Positions 19,940 to 30,052 are shown, numbered from the stretch's first letter. The stretch is DNA of 64,000 nucleotides from Bacillus thuringiensis (GCF_001182785.1 NZ_CP012099.1:3780501-3844500); one strand, 5' to 3'. Program-made: numbers and translations. Notes: generated from the letters alone by a model not told the origin.

Positions 19940-20113
19940 TTACTTGCTGATTACTTCTTTACCTTTGTAAGTACCGCATGCTTTACATACACGGTGAGCT
20001 AATTTCGCTTCACCACAGCTTGGGCACTCTACCATACCAGGTACTGATAATTTGAAATGCGTACGACGCTTTCTTTTTACTGTTTTAGAAGTTCTTCTAA
20101 AAGGTACAGCCAT
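19940..20113 (-). CDS. rpmF: 50S ribosomal protein L32
   Basis: 57 residues: basic N-terminus [19 protein letters not shown] and a zinc ribbon with CPSC and CKAC pairs, so this is the Zn-binding (C+) form. The ATG at 20113 follows AAGGAGGTG; the longer open frame upstream has no support. It is co-transcribed with the DUF177 gene just upstream, an arrangement conserved across bacteria. Confidence 0.97.
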
Positions 20114-20174
20114 TCTTCCCACCTCCTTAAAAGAAATAGTTATTTTCATATGAAGGCCTGAACCAGTCTTCCGA

Positions 20175-20675
20175 TTATTTGTCAAAAAACTTTGCAAGTC
20201 CTGCCAATCTTGGATCAACAGTCTTTTCTTTGTCTTCTTCCGAAATCACTTGCCAGTCTTGACCTTGCGTCGGTGCTCCACCAGAAACATCATCACTGAA
20301 AATTTGCATTGGAATCTCCAAAAGTATATTTTCCTTGATTACGGGCAGTAAGTCAAGTACTTCTCCTTCTAAACAATGAATTTCAGCTTCAGTTTCAAAT
20401 TCTTCTTGTGAAGTTTGGAACACCTCAGTTGTTTTAATGTCAAATGGTAATGTCACATCTACTAAAGAGCGAGAACATGGTAAAACCATGCTTCCAGTTA
20501 TATGTAGATGAAACGTAAACTTACCGGAGCCAAAATCAACTCTTCCCGTTACATGAACAGGATTAATTTCACGAATATCTTTCTCGACCTCTTTTAGCTC
20601 ACTTACATCTACCATCTCATCCAATGTCAATCCTTTATTTCTCAATTTATTCAATTGATGGATGGACCATTTCAT
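20175..20675 (-). CDS. ylbN: YceD/DUF177 family protein (YlbN)
   Basis: 166 residues of the DUF177 family, linked in many bacteria to 23S rRNA accumulation and ribosome assembly. The conserved core is [14 protein letters not shown] and [23 protein letters not shown]; the C-terminus [14 protein letters not shown] is also typical. It lies directly upstream of rpmF. Starts at [15 protein letters not shown] after GAGGTGA. Confidence 0.92.
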
Positions 20676-20828
20676 ATCATATCACCTCAAGGCAACAAAC
20701 AAAATTATAGCTAGCCATTTTATATTTGTCAATGTTTTTTCTTTACACTATAATGAAGTCATCATAGTAAATAATATATAGAGTATCACGTTTTTCAAAA
20801 AGATGCTACATCGAAAGGAGAGATTACC

Positions 20829-22070
20829 ATAAAAGCTAGTGGTATTGTTGTTGAATATAACCCTTTTCATAACGGTCATCTTTATCATGTGCAAGAGACA
20901 AAAAAGTTAACACAATCCGATATAATAATTGCCGTTATGAGTGGTCCTTTTTTACAGCGTGGTGAGCCCGCACTCATTTCCAAATGGTATCGCACTAAAA
21001 TGGCCTTAGCAAACGGCGTAGACCTTGTTGTAGAGCTTCCATACGTCTTTGCAACACAAAAGGCTGAAACCTTCGCAAATGGTGCCATTTCCATTTTAAA
21101 TGCCCTACATGTTTCTGAAATTTGTTTCGGTAGTGAGGATGGACAAATCGAAAATTTTTATAATACCATCTCCGTACAAAAAAACGAAGAAGAGACTTTT
21201 AACTGCCTTGTAAAACAATTCATGGACGCTGGCAATAGTTATGCAAAAGCAACATCGGATGCTTTTGCACACATTTTAACATCCGAAAAAAACATAGATA
21301 TGTCACAACCAAATAATATTTTAGGCTTCCAATACATTAAAGCAATTCTGTCACAAAATAGCTCTATACAAGCTCAAACTATAAAAAGATTCGCCTCTCA
21401 TTACCATGATGAAACATTTAATGACCAACATATTGCAAGCGCGACAAGCATTCGAAAACAACTCTTTAGCGAAGAAGGATCATTTACAACAATTGAACCT
21501 TTTCTCCCACAGGCAAACGCTTCGCTTTTAGCAAATTACAAACAAAACTACGGGATATTACATAATTGGGAACAATACTTTTCATTTTTTAAATATAAAC
21601 TCATGACGATGTCTCCAGGGGACTTACGACATATATATGAAATAGAAGAAGGTTTAGAGCATCGTATTTTATCAAAAATACAAAACAGTTCCTCCTTCTA
21701 TTCATTCATGGAAGCATTAAAAACAAAACGTTATACATGGACTAGATTACAAAGAGCTTGTACACACATTTTAACAAACACAACAAAAGAGGAAATACGT
21801 AGCGCAAATATAGAACAACATGCACCATATATCCGCCTGCTAGGCATGTCACAAAAAGGACAAACTTACCTTTCAAAAAACAAGAAAAAAATTGAACTTC
21901 CAATCCTTACTCATACAAAAACATTTGACCATGCTGCTTTAGATATAGAGAAAAAAGCAAACTCTGTATATTTTTCCATCATGCACGAACCGTTACGCAC
22001 GCAACTATTAAAACAAGACATAACACACCATCCTATTCGCTATGATGAAACAACGACAAAATTTCTATAA
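20829..22070 (+). CDS. tmcAL: tRNA(Met) cytidine acetate ligase TmcAL (YlbM), apparent ATA start
   Basis: Activates acetate with ATP to make N4-acetylcytidine at the wobble position of elongator tRNA-Met. The nucleotide-binding motif lies at the N-terminus, [20 protein letters not shown], with HNGH at residues 14-17. In that frame no ATG, GTG or TTG precedes it. The codon at the expected methionine is ATA (20829-20831), eight bases after AAAGGAGAG. The first ordinary start is GTG at 20889, which gives 393 residues but removes HNGH, so the full 413-residue protein is preferred. [16 protein letters not shown] and SATSIRKQL are further family motifs. Its terminator is split by the IS insertion. 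Confidence 0.85.
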   Translation: MKASGIVVEYNPFHNGHLYHVQETKKLTQSDIIIAVMSGPFLQRGEPALISKWYRTKMALANGVDLVVELPYVFATQKAETFANGAISILNALHVSEICFGSEDGQIENFYNTISVQKNEEETFNCLVKQFMDAGNSYAKATSDAFAHILTSEKNIDMSQPNNILGFQYIKAILSQNSSIQAQTIKRFASHYHDETFNDQHIASATSIRKQLFSEEGSFTTIEPFLPQANASLLANYKQNYGILHNWEQYFSFFKYKLMTMSPGDLRHIYEIEEGLEHRILSKIQNSSSFYSFMEALKTKRYTWTRLQRACTHILTNTTKEEIRSANIEQHAPYIRLLGMSQKGQTYLSKNKKKIELPILTHTKTFDHAALDIEKKANSVYFSIMHEPLRTQLLKQDITHHPIRYDETTTKFL

Positions 22071-22082
22071 AAAAACCTCTCT

Positions 22083-22085
22083 ATT
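22083..22085. repeat. Left target-site duplication (ATT)
   Basis: ATT abuts the left IS end and recurs at 23368-23370 at the right end. Three-base duplications fit IS3-family transposition. Removing the element and one ATT restores a perfect terminator hairpin. Confidence 0.75.
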
Positions 22086-22123
22086 TGAAGTGAACCCTGA
22101 AAACGGGACACCTATCAAAACAC

Positions 22124-23008
22124 CTAAACCACTTGTTCCCTAAATTCTTTAGGGGATAGGTGGTTTAATTTTTCTTGAATTCGCACACAATTGTAGTAAT
22201 GAATGTATTCTAGCACAATCTTTCGCACAGTTGTGTTGGATACTTTTGTTATCTCTTGTGAATAGAAGGCTTCACTTTTCAAATGACCAAAGAAGCTTTC
22301 CATGACGGCATTATCATGGCAATTTCCTCTCCGGGACATGCTGGTGATAATGCCATTTTCTTTGGCATATGCTTGAAATTCCTTCGCTGTATAAATACTT
22401 CCTTGATCTGAGTGAAGAAGGACATCTTTTACTTTTCGCCCTCTCATTGCTTGTTTTAATGTCTTCATTGCTAATGGCAGTGCTTGGGACTCGCTGATGA
22501 CATAACTAATAATTTCACGATTAAAGGCATCCATAATCGTTGATAAATACAAGGTACGCTCTCCAAATAATAGATACGTCACATCCGTAAACCACTTTTC
22601 ATTTGGTGCGGATGCATCGAATTGGCGTTCCAATCGATGAGGGGCTATTACTGGCTCCGCACCACTGATATATTTCTTTTTCTTTCGACGAACTTTTGAG
22701 AGAATCTGATTTTGTCTCATGATTCGTAATACTTTTTTATGATTCACACACAGTCCCATTTTCCGAAGAGTTGCGGTCACTCTTCGATATCCATATCGTA
22801 ATTTATGCCGAAGACAAACATCCTTTATTTTCTCTTCTATCTCATCTCTTAGGTCCACTGTTCGTTGTAACCAACGATAAAATGTAGACCGGGGTAATTC
22901 TAATACATTACACAATTCTTTTACCGTTAGTTTTGTTTTGAAATCGGTCCATAAAGTAACTACAGTTTCCAGGTTCAACTCCTTTCGATTTCCGGATACT
23001 TTCCCCAT
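22124..23008 (-). CDS. IS3-family transposase OrfB (DDE integrase domain)
   Basis: Catalytic half of the transposase. 294 residues: an HTH_21-like region (HKLRYGYRRVTATLRKMG) and an rve integrase core with D142 (TDVTY), D201 (HSDQGSIY) and E237 (MESFFGHLKSE). The spacing is DD(35)E, typical of IS3. The C-terminus YYNCVRIQEKLNHLSPKEF is standard. It is normally made as an OrfAB fusion by -1 frameshifting; its own ATG at 23008 lies within the slip region and could give free OrfB. No frameshift or stop breaks it. Confidence 0.95.
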   Translation of the reverse strand: MGKVSGNRKELNLETVVTLWTDFKTKLTVKELCNVLELPRSTFYRWLQRTVDLRDEIEEKIKDVCLRHKLRYGYRRVTATLRKMGLCVNHKKVLRIMRQNQILSKVRRKKKKYISGAEPVIAPHRLERQFDASAPNEKWFTDVTYLLFGERTLYLSTIMDAFNREIISYVISESQALPLAMKTLKQAMRGRKVKDVLLHSDQGSIYTAKEFQAYAKENGIITSMSRRGNCHDNAVMESFFGHLKSEAFYSQEITKVSNTTVRKIVLEYIHYYNCVRIQEKLNHLSPKEFREQVV

Positions 23009-23280
23009 ATCAGTAATTTTGTTTTTAACTGTTTATTTTCTAACCGTAGCTGTTCCAATTCATTTAACTCTTTTGGCCCTTTTCCATAAGAATATTGCTT
23101 TCCTACAGGTTGTTGAAAACGGTACGTTTGACCGGTACGATACCACTTCATCCATGTCTTAATTTGGGAAACATTTTTAATTCCAAACTTCTCCATAATG
23201 GTCCGATTGGAATATCCATCCTTTTTCATTTCAATCACTTTCCACTTTATTTCTTCTGGGTAATGAACTCTTGTCTTCAA
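22975..23280 (-). CDS. IS3-family transposase OrfA (HTH protein)
   Basis: 101 residues: an N-terminal helix-turn-helix (HYPEEIKWKVIEMKKDGYSNRTIMEKFGI) that binds the IS ends, and a C-terminal leucine-zipper-like stretch (LNELEQLRLENKQLKTKLL). The start is TTG at 23280 after GGAGGTG, and that ribosome site lies in the 3' arm of a long hairpin. It ends 34 bases inside orfB, in the -1 frame relationship. Confidence 0.92.
   Translation of the reverse strand: MKTRVHYPEEIKWKVIEMKKDGYSNRTIMEKFGIKNVSQIKTWMKWYRTGQTYRFQQPVGKQYSYGKGPKELNELEQLRLENKQLKTKLLIWGKYPEIERS
22999..23005 (-). other. Programmed -1 frameshift heptamer GGGAAAG
   Basis: In the orfA frame the bases read TGG GGA AAG, so the heptamer G-GGA-AAG has the canonical X-XXY-YYZ phase. 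Slippage by -1 moves the ribosome to GGG AAA, the orfB frame, which starts there with ATG GGG AAA. This would produce the OrfAB transposase. Confidence 0.7.
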
Positions 23281-23285
23281 ACCAA

Positions 23286-23337
23286 AAACACCTCCATTGA
23301 ATTTGCATACTTAGTATGCGAATTCAGGAGGTGTTTT
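23286..23337 (-). promoter_or_regulatory. Hairpin at the IS end masking the orfA ribosome site
   Basis: AAACACCTCC ... GCATACTTAGTATGC ... GGAGGTGTTT forms a long stem. On the minus strand the 3' arm contains the orfA GGAGGTG, so transcripts reading in from ylbL would have it paired. On the plus strand the stem is followed by TTTTTTT and could end transcription. Such designs protect IS elements from impinging transcription. Confidence 0.65.
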
Positions 23338-23359
23338 TTTCATGTACCACTATTCGGGT

Positions 23360-24403
23360 TCACTTCAATTTCAGAGAGGTTTTTTCTTTATCCATCTTTT
23401 CTAAATATGTTAATGCATCATCCAGCGTATCCACTGGTACAATTTTCATTTTTGTTTTAATATCCTTTGCAGTCTCAAGCGCATCTTTATAGTTCGATTT
23501 CTCCGCACCTTTTTCATTTGGCGCAAAGAACACTTCAGCCCCGGCATCGCTAGCAGCCACCACTTTTTGATTTATACCACCAATCGGACCAACTTCTCCT
23601 TTTTCATTTATCGTACCTGTTCCAGCTATTTCATGTCCTTTTGTTAAGTCTTCTTCCACAAGTTGATTATATATTTCTAATGTGAACATTAAACCTGCGG
23701 ATGGTCCACCAATTTCATGAGAATTAATTTTCACTTTCGGATCGACTACTAATTCTCTCTCCGTAACGATAGAAACACCTATACCCACACGTCCATTTCC
23801 ATTAGGAATCGTCTTTACATTTAAATTTTCTTTCAATTGTTTTCCATTTCTCATGTACTCAATATTTACAGCATCACTTTCTTTTTTCCCAGTCATATAT
23901 TCAATAAATTGCTCCGTTTTTTCAAATGTTTTTCCGTCAACAGCTATAATAACATCACCAAGCTTAAGCTTTCCTTCTGACGGCATTCCCTTTGCCACAC
24001 CAGCAACTAATACACCTTTATTTTCAAAAGAAACGGAGCGATTCGCACGTTTATATGCATTATAAATTGCTGCATTTTGTGAATCTTTCATCGCATAATT
24101 TTGGCGAAATTGATATTCTTCATCACTCTCACCTTTTTGCAATATTTCTTCCGCTTTTGAAATATGTGTATATTTATTAAACTGTGCCGCTATTAAATTC
24201 ACCACATTTGCTGGTCCCATTGAAACCGTAACAAGCATAAAATCACCAGATTCTTTCGTTCCACCCTCAACTTGAACGTAAGGCTCTAATTTGGCAGCCA
24301 TTCCTGGTTTTGTTACATAATACGGTAAACGCACATAAACAAGTAACATCGCCAATATAACCCCTATTAAGATTGCATATATAAACCGAAAACGCTTAAA
24401 CAT
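23360..24403 (-). CDS. ylbL: YlbL, PDZ and Lon-type (S16) serine protease; 3' end altered by IS
   Basis: Membrane-anchored protease of the SepM/YlbL group: membrane span (about 8-24), PDZ domain (about 125-200), S16 peptidase domain with catalytic S235 (GGPSAGLMF) and K280 (GGINQKVVAASDAGA). The ATG at 24403 follows AAGGAG and gives 347 residues; it overlaps the ylbK stop by 8 bases. The last codons read TCT CTG AAA TTG AAG TGA: TTG begins in the target duplication, and AAG and TGA lie inside the IS end. Without the IS the frame would end CTG AAA TAG. So the protein gains two residues and is otherwise intact. Confidence 0.93.
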   Translation of the reverse strand: MFKRFRFIYAILIGVILAMLLVYVRLPYYVTKPGMAAKLEPYVQVEGGTKESGDFMLVTVSMGPANVVNLIAAQFNKYTHISKAEEILQKGESDEEYQFRQNYAMKDSQNAAIYNAYKRANRSVSFENKGVLVAGVAKGMPSEGKLKLGDVIIAVDGKTFEKTEQFIEYMTGKKESDAVNIEYMRNGKQLKENLNVKTIPNGNGRVGIGVSIVTERELVVDPKVKINSHEIGGPSAGLMFTLEIYNQLVEEDLTKGHEIAGTGTINEKGEVGPIGGINQKVVAASDAGAEVFFAPNEKGAEKSNYKDALETAKDIKTKMKIVPVDTLDDALTYLEKMDKEKTSLKLK

Positions 24404-25187
24404 TATGTTTCTCCTTCCACTGCTCAATTAATAAATAAATATTTGAAATATGTTTTTCCGCTTCTACTTCTCCAACTCGAATAATGTCTTCAATGTTTGT
24501 AAAAGCACGTGAACTAAATTGCTCTACAGCTGGTCGCATCATTAAATCCGATGCAATTTGCCGATTCATTACAAGCTCATGCTGCATAATTTCAATACTT
24601 TGCATGATTACGTCATAAATGGACGTAACATCGCCATTCACCTTAATTGGAGACACATCAACAGCGATAACAATATCGGCCCCTAATTCTTTTACAACCG
24701 ATACCGGGATGCGATCAATAACTCCACCATCCACTAATAATCGTCCATCTATTTTTTCTGGTACAAACACTCCAGGAACAGATATACTAGCCCTCACCGC
24801 ATCTGCAACTGGCCCACTTGTAAAGACCACTTTTTCCCCCTTCAATATGTCAGTAGCCACAACAGCCGTCGGGATATCTAACTCTTCTAGATTTTTATTA
24901 TATGTAAACATTTTAATCATATCTTTGACACGTTTTCCAGCAATAAATCCCATTTTGGGTACGGTGAAATCTAAATAATACTTCCGCTTAAAAACAGATG
25001 CCAATTTATACAATCTTTCAACGTTACTACTTGCCGCATAAAACGTACCTATTAGCGCCCCCATACTACTTCCTGCAATCATATGAATGGGGATACCCGC
25101 TTCCCTTAAAACCTTTATTACACCGATATGAGCAAACCCTTTCGCTCCCCCAGACCCAAGTGCTAAACCAATCTTTGGTTCTTTCAT
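24396..25187 (-). CDS. ylbK: Patatin-like phospholipase / NTE family protein (YlbK)
   Basis: Serine hydrolase of the patatin family (RssA-like). The oxyanion loop GSGGAKGFAHIG (about 11-22), nucleophile S41 in GSSMG and the Asp of VDGGVIDRIP are all present. 263 residues from ATG at 25187, which has AAAGGGTGAG upstream; the GTG at 25196 lacks spacing for a site. Physiological substrate unknown. It overlaps ylbL, suggesting translational coupling. Confidence 0.9.
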   Translation of the reverse strand: MKEPKIGLALGSGGAKGFAHIGVIKVLREAGIPIHMIAGSSMGALIGTFYAASSNVERLYKLASVFKRKYYLDFTVPKMGFIAGKRVKDMIKMFTYNKNLEELDIPTAVVATDILKGEKVVFTSGPVADAVRASISVPGVFVPEKIDGRLLVDGGVIDRIPVSVVKELGADIVIAVDVSPIKVNGDVTSIYDVIMQSIEIMQHELVMNRQIASDLMMRPAVEQFSSRAFTNIEDIIRVGEVEAEKHISNIYLLIEQWKEKHNV

Positions 25188-25300
25188 TTTTCTCACCCTT
25201 TAATTTTTTTCATTCCTTTTTCATACTTATGGTCTAAATTCACTACGTATCCACGTATACTGAAATGAACGTTTTTTGGGACAAAGGGGGATTTACTTAC

Positions 25301-27576
<2,276 letters not shown>

Positions 27577-27834
27577 CTGTTGTCACTACCTTTATTTCAA
27601 TCTATCGAGCGATTATAGAAAGCCATTCTCACTTCGGTAACCGTTAACAAACCACATTCACTTAACTATAGGAAAACTCGGCATCAAATAACCACTCATT
27701 ATTTTTATGTATTCATCTCATCATTCACTAATATGAATCCAATATGTATATTAGTTCCACTTTATCTTTTTTATCCTATCATAAAATAAAAAAAAGAAAA
27801 ATAAGAAGCCCTACATAAAATTTAATTTCATTAT

Positions 27835-27863
27835 GTATATCTTCATTTAGATTGGACATAAAT
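27835..27863 (+). promoter_or_regulatory. Candidate sigma-G/sigma-F promoter of the CsfG-like RNA
   Basis: GTATA at 27835-27839 and CATAAAT at 27857-27863 are 17 bases apart, matching the forespore sigma-G pattern (GHATR, 17-18, CATnnTA). Transcription would start near 27870, exactly at the first hairpin of the structured RNA. The upstream part of this 499-bp gap (27577-27830) is AT-rich with nothing recognisable. Confidence 0.55.
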
Positions 27864-27869
27864 AATTAT

Positions 27870-28014
27870 AACAACATCACCTTCGATGTTGTTGCCAACC
27901 GCGGAGAAGACTTACGTTTCCCCATAAGTTCTTCCTCCGGTTTCTCCTCTCCCTTTGCCTTCTTACTAGTACATGCTAGTATAAGAAGGGCCCTGCTATG
28001 CAGGGTTTTTTTTT
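27870..28014 (+). ncRNA. csfG: Structured small RNA, probably the sporulation RNA CsfG
   Basis: About 145 nt with four successive hairpins: AACAACATC/GATGTTGTT (27870-27890), an imperfect stem CCGCGGAGAAGACTTACG with CATAAGTTCTTCCTCCGG, then CTTCTTACTAG/CTAGTATAAGAAG, and a terminator CCCTGC-TAT-GCAGGG followed by nine T. Loops are pyrimidine rich. It lies between rsmD (ylbH) and ylbG, where B. subtilis CsfG, a forespore-specific non-coding RNA, is encoded as I recall. The sigma-G-like promoter upstream supports this. A 67-codon frame crosses the region but ignores all this structure and has no ribosome site. Confidence 0.6.
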
Positions 28015-28075
28015 CTTTGTGTGCTTTTCATTTAAAAAGTGAAATGGTACAGTAAAAGAAAGAGGAGGAAAAAAT

Positions 28076-28465
28076 ATGATTCAACGCTTTATAGAACTCG
28101 GAGAAGGCTACTCTGATTTATATGAATTACTTGAAATTGCCAAAACAAATCAAGAACGTATAGCACATATGTTACAATTTGAAACGATAAAAAACGATAA
28201 AAAAGTGTGTTCGCTTGTTGTAATATTAAAACCAACTACTACTGGTGATTTCCAACCATTATACATATGTCGTGAAGGCATTCCTGTATTTGAAAATAAA
28301 AAAAGTAAACGTGTCGTTTTATTTGAAGAAACGGCAGCGCAACTCGGGAAAAAAGTGGCTACCTTTACTGTAAAGCCATCTACAACTTTCCCAGAAAAAG
28401 AACTATTTTTTAATCATTTAATTGGTATTTTACGAATGAACAATTTCATTCCTCCGATGAAATAA
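28076..28465 (+). CDS. Conserved hypothetical protein, 129 aa
   Basis: Not recognised with certainty. It has an excellent AGAGGAGG site seven bases before ATG, an intact frame and normal base composition. The protein is soluble and mixed alpha/beta, starts MIQRFIELGEGYSDLYELLEIA and contains LVVILKPTTTGDFQPLYICREGIP and a C-terminal hydrophobic helix (NHLIGILRMNNFIPP). It has no membrane span or known catalytic motif. It sits just after the CsfG-like RNA and faces ylbG; B. subtilis has no gene at this point, so it looks like a group-specific insertion. Confidence 0.8.
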   Translation: MIQRFIELGEGYSDLYELLEIAKTNQERIAHMLQFETIKNDKKVCSLVVILKPTTTGDFQPLYICREGIPVFENKKSKRVVLFEETAAQLGKKVATFTVKPSTTFPEKELFFNHLIGILRMNNFIPPMK

Positions 28466-28481
28466 CACTTTATTTCAAATG

Positions 28482-28516
28482 AAAAATCCCCCACTAAATT
28501 TAGCAGGGGATTTTTT
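28482..28516. terminator. Bidirectional terminator before ylbG end
   Basis: AAAATCCCC ... GGGGATTTTTT with a loop that itself contains CTAAATTTAG. It serves the 129-aa gene and, on the other strand, ylbG. Confidence 0.8.
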
Positions 28517-28519
28517 CTA

Positions 28520-28786
28520 TTAGCTATAATCGTATTCTTTTGCTCGATCAGGACGGGAATTTTCAAATTCCGTTTTTAAATACGGGCGATACGACTGTTC
28601 TATCTTTTTCACAAAAGGAAGTTTGTTCAACTTATGCATCATATGCTCAATTTGTTCCATGTCACAATATACTACAGCATATTTTAATCGTTTTGATATG
28701 TAATGTATGTTACCATATTTCCTTAAAATCTTGGCATGTTTCAATGAATGTAAATAAACAATCATACTTTGTCGTTGCCCGAACAT
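28520..28786 (-). CDS. ylbG: UPF0298 (DUF2129) family protein YlbG
   Basis: 88 residues from ATG at 28786 ([19 protein letters not shown]), with GGAG six bases upstream; an upstream ATG at 28798 would add four residues. Conserved core [22 protein letters not shown] and a C-terminal [23 protein letters not shown] tail define the family. Function unknown. It accompanies ylbF in bacilli. Confidence 0.88.
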   Translation of the reverse strand: MFGQRQSMIVYLHSLKHAKILRKYGNIHYISKRLKYAVVYCDMEQIEHMMHKLNKLPFVKKIEQSYRPYLKTEFENSRPDRAKEYDYS

Positions 28787-28896
28787 AATCTTCTCCATCT
28801 TCTCCTTTTAAAAACATATATTTTATATTCTATGAAAACCAATCAGAAATTTATAACATTACAGGACAAACTCTGTATACGTTTTCTTCCAACTTC

Positions 28897-28927
28897 TAAA
28901 AAACGGGGTACATCACCCCGTTTTTTT
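28897..28927 (-). terminator. Terminator at the end of ylbF
   Basis: AAACGGGGT/ACCCCGTTT stem with a T-run on the minus strand. The TGA stop of ylbF lies inside the stem. Confidence 0.85.
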
Positions 28928-29365
28928 ACAACCACAACCTCCGCCAGTACCACAACCTCCACCACAGCCACCAGCATCAAAGAATGGATTTCCTGTTGGC
29001 ACCTTAATGGAAGAAGACACTTCCGAACCGATTGCTACACTAACTTCGTCTAATAACTTCTGCAAAGCAGTTTCTGCTCTTTTAAAAGCTGCAACCTTAT
29101 CATGTAAGTCCACAGAACGCTTTAATTCTCTCATTTTCATCGACACGGTAGTATAGTCAGGATGGTATTTTCCAAAACGCTGTACTTCCTCATACCGTTC
29201 TTTCATCGCTGTAAATTGCTGAATTAACGTCTGAAGTTCCATATCTTCATGTAATTCTCTATAATACTTACGATAATCTTCTGCTATATCTGAACAGATA
29301 ATCGCTTTTGCAAGCTGCTCTGCCTTATCTAATATTAATACGCTTTCTAGCGTCGCTACAATCAT
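28913..29365 (-). CDS. ylbF: YlbF/YmcA family regulator RicF (Y-complex subunit)
   Basis: In B. subtilis RicF joins RicA (YmcA) and RicT (YaaT) in a complex that carries [4Fe-4S] clusters, stimulates RNA maturation by RNase Y and affects sporulation, competence and biofilms. The ATG at 29365 follows GGAGGTG; 150 residues. It is helical (EQLAKAIICSDIAEDYRKYY, LIQQFTAMKERYEEVQ), ending in a Gly/Cys tail CGGGCGTGGGCGCKK whose cysteines are the likely cluster ligands. It is separated from ylbG by the ylbF terminator. Confidence 0.92.
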   Translation of the reverse strand: MIVATLESVLILDKAEQLAKAIICSDIAEDYRKYYRELHEDMELQTLIQQFTAMKERYEEVQRFGKYHPDYTTVSMKMRELKRSVDLHDKVAAFKRAETALQKLLDEVSVAIGSEVSSSIKVPTGNPFFDAGGCGGGCGTGGGCGCKKTG

Positions 29366-29479
29366 GAGAGACACCTCCGAGTATCCATCATACCACATTT
29401 AGATTAGAACTACTAATTGAAGTGACTTACTCAAAAGAAAGATATAATGAAACTATTTTCACACTATATCCGTACACAC

Positions 29480-30052
29480 TTATACATTAATATGTTCCGC
29501 TATATTATATTTAAGAACATCCCATTTCCCACTATTTTGTTTCACATAACTAATACACGCATTTTTTAATGGTGTCTTAAATGTAATTTCATCTGGTTCA
29601 ATGGCATGTAAAATCGCTTTTATCGCGTGTGAGTGAGCAACAATAATAATACGTTTGCCAAAATGAGTTGTTGCAACATCTTCTAAAGCAGCAAAACAAC
29701 GAGCTACAATCTCTTCATCTTGCTCCATACCTTCTACTTTACCCTCAGCAATCAACTCTCTAACAGCCGCAACTGGCTTCCCTGAAGCTTCTCCAAAATT
29801 CCGTTCAACAAATCGCTCATCTAATAAAATCGATTGTAATCCAGCTGCCTTTGCGATTTCATTAGCCGTTTCTTGCGCTCTAATTAACGGGCTACTTATA
29901 ATAATATCCCACGTTTCTTCTTGTAAAGCAGCTGCACTTTGACTCGCTTGCTTCTTACCAACTTCATTAAGCGGAATATCTTCTCGCCCCTGAATAATTT
30001 CTTGAAAGTTCCAATCAGTTTGTCCATGTCGTACTAAACAAATTTCCGTCAT
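29480..30052 (-). CDS. Histidine phosphatase family protein
   Basis: 190 residues of the phosphoglycerate mutase-like / CobC phosphatase branch. The catalytic RHG motif (CLVRHGQTDW, H9), a second Arg region SSPLIRAQET, Glu in ERNFGEASG and the second His in VAHSHAIKAIL are all present, so it should be active. The substrate cannot be told from sequence. It lies between ylbE and ylbF and interrupts the B. subtilis ylb order, so it is an insertion relative to that species. Confidence 0.88.
   Translation of the reverse strand: MTEICLVRHGQTDWNFQEIIQGREDIPLNEVGKKQASQSAAALQEETWDIIISSPLIRAQETANEIAKAAGLQSILLDERFVERNFGEASGKPVAAVRELIAEGKVEGMEQDEEIVARCFAALEDVATTHFGKRIIIVAHSHAIKAILHAIEPDEITFKTPLKNACISYVKQNSGKWDVLKYNIAEHINV

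Larger units (their letters stand above)
22086..23367 (-). mobile_element. Complete IS3-family insertion sequence (1282 bp)
   Basis: Ends are inverted repeats: TGAAGTGAACCC at 22086 and its complement at 23356-23367, with weaker similarity continuing inward to AACACCT. It encodes orfA and orfB on the minus strand, overlapping in the -1 frame with a GGGAAAG slippery site. The DDE residues are intact, so it may be active. It sits in the loop of the tmcAL/ylbL terminator with an ATT duplication. It is probably an IS150-subgroup element; no name is assigned. Confidence 0.92.

Noticed and set aside
20889..22070. tmcAL starting at GTG 20889
   Set aside because: It would delete the HNGH active-site motif, has no Shine-Dalgarno sequence in front, and ignores the strong AAAGGAGAG upstream.
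27852..28055. A 67-codon frame across the CsfG-like RNA
   Set aside because: No ribosome site; it runs through a terminator and four hairpins, so the RNA explanation is better.
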